Shown here piece after piece: positions 59,600 through 64,000 of a stretch of DNA of 64,000 bases. Source of the stretch: Nemertoderma westbladi. Taxonomy: Eukaryota; Xenacoelomorpha; Nemertodermatida; Nemertodermatidae. Each line of letters starts with the position of its first letter. Position 1 is the stretch's first letter. Both the position numbers and the translations under genes were made by a program. The stretch covers positions 37,589 to 101,588 of the forward strand of contig JAUCBJ010000100.1 of assembly GCA_032718475.1 (NCBI GenBank). The letters are read 5' to 3'. The notes under the pieces are model-generated. The model saw only the letters and a list, made by a program, of their open reading frames with translations, did no database searches and had not been told where the DNA came from.

Positions 59600-60099
59600 T
59601 AATATAATCCCCTCTCACGCATTCCTTCTCTCCTGCTCAGGCTCACCAGTGACTCAGCGAGGTGACGGATCAAAATCTGTGCCTCATCGCACCAAACCCC
59701 ATCTGTTGTTCCGACGAGGGGGGTGAGCTCCATCCGACGGGCTTCGCAGATCGAACGGTAATGGTCCTTTACACCGCAGCGAGCTTTGAGGATTGATGTG
59801 GTGGACCGGTTGGTCTGTGAATACGATGTGGCGTCAGCGTTAATTAACGCAACGTCAAAAGACGCCACATGTTGGTTTGACCAAATAACCCGAGCCACCA
59901 GATCTGCCCGGACACCTCCAACTTCTAGGCCCTCGCGATCCATATGAACCCGTGAGAGTGTCACCTCTCACTCAACACAGGAAGGACTAACCACCCCAGG
60001 CATTAGTTGGCCAAAGACTTCACGAACCTCGTCGTGTCGTTTTTTAATAAGCCAGCCAGTTTTACAGCTCAATGGGAGGTTGTAAAGACACCCCCACAC
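59600..60099 (-). pseudogene. Retroelement C-terminal endonuclease-like fragment, cut by LTR
   Basis: The minus strand reads (from 60.05 kb) a KKRHDEVREVFG-type block, then in an open frame from 59964 DLVARVIWSNQHVASFDVAL, INADATSYSQTNRSTTSILK and LTPLVGTTDGVWCDEAQ. It is closely related to 51766-52590. The upstream Cys/His part stops at 60099, where the LTR starts, so the LTR element inserted here. Confidence 0.75.
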
Positions 60100-60741
60100 T
60101 GTGACGGGACCTTCGAGTTGGCAGTATAGATCCCGACTGGTGTGTGATGTACGCGTCGCCGCGTCCGTGGGCTGCTAGGCTGTTTACCGGATGTATTAGG
60201 CCGAAGGCCGTTCAAAATAACTGGGTTACTGAATAACTAAGTGTTAATAATGACAATAATTGACAATAGCACAGTCTGAATATAATAGCATGCAACACAA
60301 CGTTAGTGACGATGGTCAAAACTATTCCGGTCTCACAACTGTAAGGAAACCAACTAAACTAATAATCAGTAATCACAACGGTTATATTATTGACACATAT
60401 TACATTAGCCCTACACTACAGGGCGGCCTTAATTTCCAATAGATGCGCTCTTGTCCTCCCCAACCAACCTCCCCTGGTGTCCTTCACTATTGGCTTAACC
60501 TGATTAATTCTCACCTCGCCACTCCCTGTTGGCGTTGTCCCTTCGTGCTAGCCTTACTAGCTTGTTTGTCCCTCTGAGGTCTCACCTTTCTCTGTGGCTT
60601 ACGGCGTATGTCGCCCCCCCCCCCCCCCCAGTTGGTTATGAGGTGAGATTATTATTGGTAATCTCACATCGCCAACTATATTGGTGAAATGCCACTAATC
60701 CCATTTTAGGTGGGTAGTCCACGGAATTGAATCCGCTTACA
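60100..60741 (-). repeat. 3' LTR, 642 bp
   Basis: The same LTR as 41327-41963, more diverged. It starts TGTAAGCGGATTC and ends CCCGTCACA on the minus strand. A run of ~15 C replaces CCCC at ~60616-60630. Confidence 0.9.
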
Positions 60742-60751
60742 CTCCCCCCCC
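60742..60751 (-). promoter_or_regulatory. Polypurine tract
   Basis: GGGGGGGGAG on the minus strand directly abuts the LTR start; it is shorter than in the copy at 41964-41979. Confidence 0.85.
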
Positions 60752-61314
60752 ATGCTATCTTCCCAGTGAGAATATAGCATCAACCTTAAGTGCGCTTCAA
60801 TTCCGCTGGAATCCAATCTAATATTGGATGTGGGGTGGCATTTTCTTCTCGGGGTCGGCTTTCCAGGCCAGCCCCCATGGGTCTGTTATCACTACCCATC
60901 CTTGGTACACCTGCGAGCTATGCTGTACCAAGGATCTGGCATCTCTGTTTTAGATGATCGCCCTCACTCCTCACACAATTTTTCCTCACAGACTTTGTTG
61001 TCCCTTCCTCTCTCACCAGTCCCTTGGGACTCATCCTCCTCCATGCTCGCTCCCCACACTTGAATCCCGCCCCTCTTTTCACTCTTAACTGTAGCACCTT
61101 CTCCCCATGCTTCCCCTGATACTCAACCCGCTTTGCTCTCACTCTCCGTACGCTCCTGTCGGGCTCCCACATTCTCATTAGTGTGGCCACACTTGAGAAA
61201 TGGGATCGGTTTAATGTTTCGTCCTCCTGTTCTAGTCAATTAGTCCCCAGTCCCAGTAGCTAATTGGAAAAAGGTTATACTTGACTATAGTACGCATATT
61301 ATTATATATTTAAC
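60752..61314 (-). other. Non-coding 3' region of BEL/Pao copy, with internal deletion
   Basis: 60752-61230 matches 41980-42440 of the other copy (for example GGAATCCAATCTAATATTGG). At ~61.23-61.32 kb the homology jumps over ~2.4 kb of the other copy, through a short AT-rich piece, to the 3' ORF. Confidence 0.7.
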
Positions 61315-61883
61315 TTATTTTATTATATTATATGTGATATGACTTGTCTTTCCCCGTCTCGCCCCCCACTTGAGGGAATCCACAAGTCCCACACCGTATT
61401 CCCCTCGTAACTTGTTCCATTCCATCGGCTTGTGGCGCGTGAGTCCCATCAACTGACCCATTGCCACGGCTCCGTATTGTCCCGTGTTGTCCACCAATAA
61501 CAATACCTCTGGTTTCATCATAGCCATGTAGACTACCTGCATGTCCAGAAGATTCAGGGTGCCCGGTCCAATAATCCTCTCTGAGTTGCCGCGTATCGCC
61601 CATCCAATCTCCATCGTAGTCTTTGACCTTACCAGCTTCCACATCGCATCCAGTAGGCGGTTCAACTTTGGCCCGGTCTTCTTACCGTAGGTCGCTAGGT
61701 CAAACAGAACAGAAAAATATCTCCGTTCACCGCCGCTATATGCAGCAATATAGTTCTACTCGACCCTCCTGACCCCTTTCTTGTCCCACCATCATCCTCT
61801 AATGTCTCCACGTCATCTGGGACCATATATCTGCCCCTCTCCACGGAATACGATAAACTCCTCCATAGTTTCCCCCGCATCAC
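61315..61883 (-). pseudogene. 3' ORF remnant, same family as 43930-45616
   Basis: Two fragments. 61883-61695 carries LWRSLSYSVERGRYMVPDD and an acidic stretch; 61665-61315 carries IIGPGTLNLLDMQVVYMAMM, GQYGAVAMGQLMGL and HKPMEWNKLRGEYG. Both align with the 45.6-44.9 kb ORF. The part coding for the charged middle and tail is deleted. It lies downstream of integrase, in the position where some BEL/Pao elements carry an env-like ORF, but shows none of the env features. Confidence 0.7.
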
Positions 61884-62116
61884 GATTCTCCTCCCTCACC
61901 AGACTGGCGATGCCTTAGAAAGGCTCAGTAGGGCAAGAGGTAACTAAGTATGGTCTTAATTAGTTTAAATCAGTGATGGCTTACCTCCTATCTTGTTCTT
62001 CCTATCATTTTTTACAGATGTTCCCCTCTATGTGCCAATTTACACTAAATTGTATTACTATTTATATTCCCCCCTATCTGTGCTATTATACTATCTGCCA
62101 TCTGATACCCCCCTGC

Positions 62117-62500
62117 TCTCAATTCCTTACGTGGCGCCCTCAGTGCCCACAAGTTTATGGTACTGTGTACCCCTCTACTACGGTATTCGTACATACCCCC
62201 CCCCCTCAATTCCTCACATGGCGCCCTCAGTGCCCACAAGTTTACGGTACTGTGTACCCCTATACTACGGTATGCGTACATACCCCCCTTCAATTCCTCA
62301 CGTGGCGCCCTCAGTGCCCATAAGTTTATGGTACTGTGTACCCTTCCACTATGGTATGCGTACATACCCCCCTCTCAATTCCTCACGTGGCGCCCTCAGT
62401 GCCCACAAGTTTACGGTACTGTGTACCCTTCTACTACAGTATGCGTACATAATCCCCCCTTTAACTCCTCACATGGCGCCCTCAGTGCCCACAAGTAGTG
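62117..62500. repeat. ~84-bp tandem repeat between integrase and 3' ORF
   Basis: About five units with GGCGCCCTCAGTGCCCA, AAGTTTACGGTACTGTGTAC and GTATGCGTACATACCCCC. GTATGCGTACATAC is near-palindromic. It lies inside the retrotransposon; the corresponding area is lost in the other copy. Confidence 0.9.
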
Positions 62501-62700
62501 CGTATGTAAATTAGGTACATTGGTACATTATTGTACCCGTCCGACGTATGTAATTGTAACTACCTACACTTGTATATTATGCCTACAGCGTACCTTGGTA
62601 CTAACAACTTATTTTATTATTTTATTTATTTTTATTTGTGGGAAGGGCGTCTCGCCCTCATTCCCACCCCCCTCAGTCCAATATATTGGACGACTCAACT

Positions 62701-64000
62701 CTACGACGACCCTTCCAATAGGCAACACTTTCCTACCGCCCTCCTGTAGGTCTTCCTATCTTTGGCCCCTATCTTTCCTCTGATCCTCCTCACTTCCACG
62801 GATCTAATTTTACCATCTTCGTTGGGGTAGGTTTCTATTACCCTAGCTAGTCTCCAGTGGTTATTGATAATCGTATCATCCGTGACGATTATCAAGTCAC
62901 CCTTCTTTAGCTCCCTTTGGCTATTCCTCCATTTACTCCTCTTGTGTAGTGTTGGAAGGTACTCTTGTATCCACCTTGTCCAATACTCTGCGCTTATCGC
63001 CTTAGCGACCTTCCAGGTTTGACGCGAATGTATATCATCTGGATCCACGCTTCGCATGTCAATCATCACTGGTCTCTCCATGAGTAGGTGTGCTGGTGTT
63101 TGGAGATCCAGTGATTCTGGATCGTCGTTCTCGGGATATAGCAGTCGGCTGTTAATAATCCCCTTGCATTTCGCCAACACTGTCCTCAGTACGTCCTCTG
63201 TGACCATATGATTATTCATCAGTTTGGTCATTAGTCGTTTGGAGCTTCCCACAAGTCGCTCTACACATCCTAGTGTATGTGGCGCGTATGGGGTTCTCCT
63301 TTCCTACCTGATTAGGTGTTTCCTCATTGCCACCTTGACATCTTCGCCCTCTAGGATGTCAAGGGCCTCCGCTAACTCGTTCTCCACGCCCACGAAGTTA
63401 GTCCCGTTATCCGAGTACAATACCTCTACTGTTCCTCCTCTGCGGGTTACAAACCTCTCAAGTGCACTAATAAATGCTGACGCTATGCTGGGCTAGTTAT
63501 ATCCCCACCGCCCTTGTATTATTGCAGACAAAGATAATGCCGTAACGTTTCTCCGTATGCCACATCACCTTTATCTTGATCGGCCCAAACATGTCCATGC
63601 TGCAGTGTGTGAATGGTGGGTCGTGATGCCTCAACCTGTTGGCCGGTAATGGCGCCATCTCCTGTACGGCCCTCTCCTTCTTTGTCCGTCGGCAGGTCTG
63701 GCACTGCCCCACTACCGCCTTCACCATCTTTCTGATTTGGATTACCCAGAATGTCTTCCGGATCTCCGTCAGGGTCTGGTTAGTACCCCCATGTAATATA
63801 GATTTATGGGAATCCCATATGATCTGGTGGACTATTGGTGACTTGTTGGGGATTATTATCAGTTTTGGTGGAATGACGGCGCTGTTGTTGTTTATCACCC
63901 TGGAGTTCATCACCAGGATCCCATCATTGTCCAACTGTGGCGACAACGCGTTGAGCTCGCTGTCTTGTCGAAGACATTGTTGCTTGCTGATTCGGTTTAC
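62701..64000 (-). pseudogene. BEL/Pao integrase, broken, 5' end beyond window
   Basis: In minus direction: the zinc-binding H-H-C-C (HKSILHGGTNQTLTEI then CQTCRRTK, ~63.82-63.70 kb), the core with first Asp in HCSMDMFGP, second in YSDNGTNF, and Glu in GCVERLVGSSK, and a C-terminal DUF5641-type domain (YWTRWIQEYLPTLHKRSKW, GDLIIVTDD, then HWRLARVIETYPNEDG, VRRI, KCCLLEGS). All three catalytic acids are kept. The frame is broken by a shift and stop near 63497 and by an in-frame TAG at 63306-63304. Integrase inserts the reverse-transcribed DNA into the genome; this copy cannot make it whole. Confidence 0.9.

Larger units (their letters stand above)
60100..64000 (-). mobile_element. BEL/Pao LTR retrotransposon, 3' part, open at right edge
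   Basis: In minus direction: integrase (64000-62701), a tandem-repeat region (62.5-62.1 kb), remnants of a 3' ORF (61.88-61.3 kb), non-coding 3' region, polypurine tract (60751-60742) and 3' LTR (60741-60100). The integrase C-terminus is of the BEL/Pao type. The copy is dead (stop and frameshift in integrase; deletion in the 3' ORF). The 5' LTR, gag and the rest of pol lie beyond the window. Confidence 0.88.

Overview
This is a window of animal nuclear DNA, most likely from a marine invertebrate. The evidence is spliced, GT-AG bounded homeobox exons, intronless animal-type genes, BEL/Pao and LINE retroelements with target-site duplications, tRNA-derived sequences with A and B boxes, and many long tandem arrays. 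There are no bacterial operons, no rRNA and no CRISPR. The species cannot be named from the sequence alone. The DNA is AT-rich and accessory sequence dominates: tandem arrays alone fill roughly a third of the window.

Layout. 1-3061 (minus) is an uninterrupted Gag-type open frame of a BEL/Pao retrotransposon, open at the left edge. 3.1-10.7 kb is non-coding with several tandem repeats, the most striking being a 36-bp array (6.6-7.3 kb) in which nearly every unit carries a C(TTCG)G hairpin. 10.76-14.25 kb (minus) holds two phase-compatible exons of an ANTP/NK-like homeobox gene; the intron between them contains a 240-bp palindrome, a LINE scrap and a 25-bp minisatellite. 14.5-25.3 kb is a giant satellite of 16/20/21-bp units immediately upstream of those exons. 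26.15-30.7 kb is a 39-bp array, 31.3-31.7 kb a G-quadruplex-type array, 32.7-34.1 kb a decayed reverse transcriptase, and 36.15-38.9 kb a 17-bp array.

At 39.8-47.0 kb a second 17-bp array is split by a 5.06-kb LTR element (41327-46386) with a perfect 5-bp target duplication. The element has lost gag and pol but keeps a 3' ORF. The same family, with the 3' end of its integrase, recurs at 60.1-64.0 kb (minus, open at the right edge). In that copy the unusual ORF clearly lies downstream of integrase. 47.7-48.7 kb (minus) is an intact intronless short-chain dehydrogenase like DHRS1. 49.15-51.1 kb is a foldback element. 51.4-51.8 kb is a truncated copy, and 58.0-58.9 kb an intact copy, of a gene whose protein combines a PP2 (phloem-protein-2)-like domain with a SOCS box and a Ser-rich tail. 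54.4-55.3 kb is a 5'-truncated LINE with a 15-bp target duplication.

The real host genes are therefore few: the homeobox gene (partial), the SDR and the PP2-SOCS gene, plus one or two doubtful small exons. They do not form a pathway. The rest records repeated insertion, array expansion and nested transposition. The very long open frames inside the tandem arrays are treated as by-products of stop-free repeat units, not as genes.
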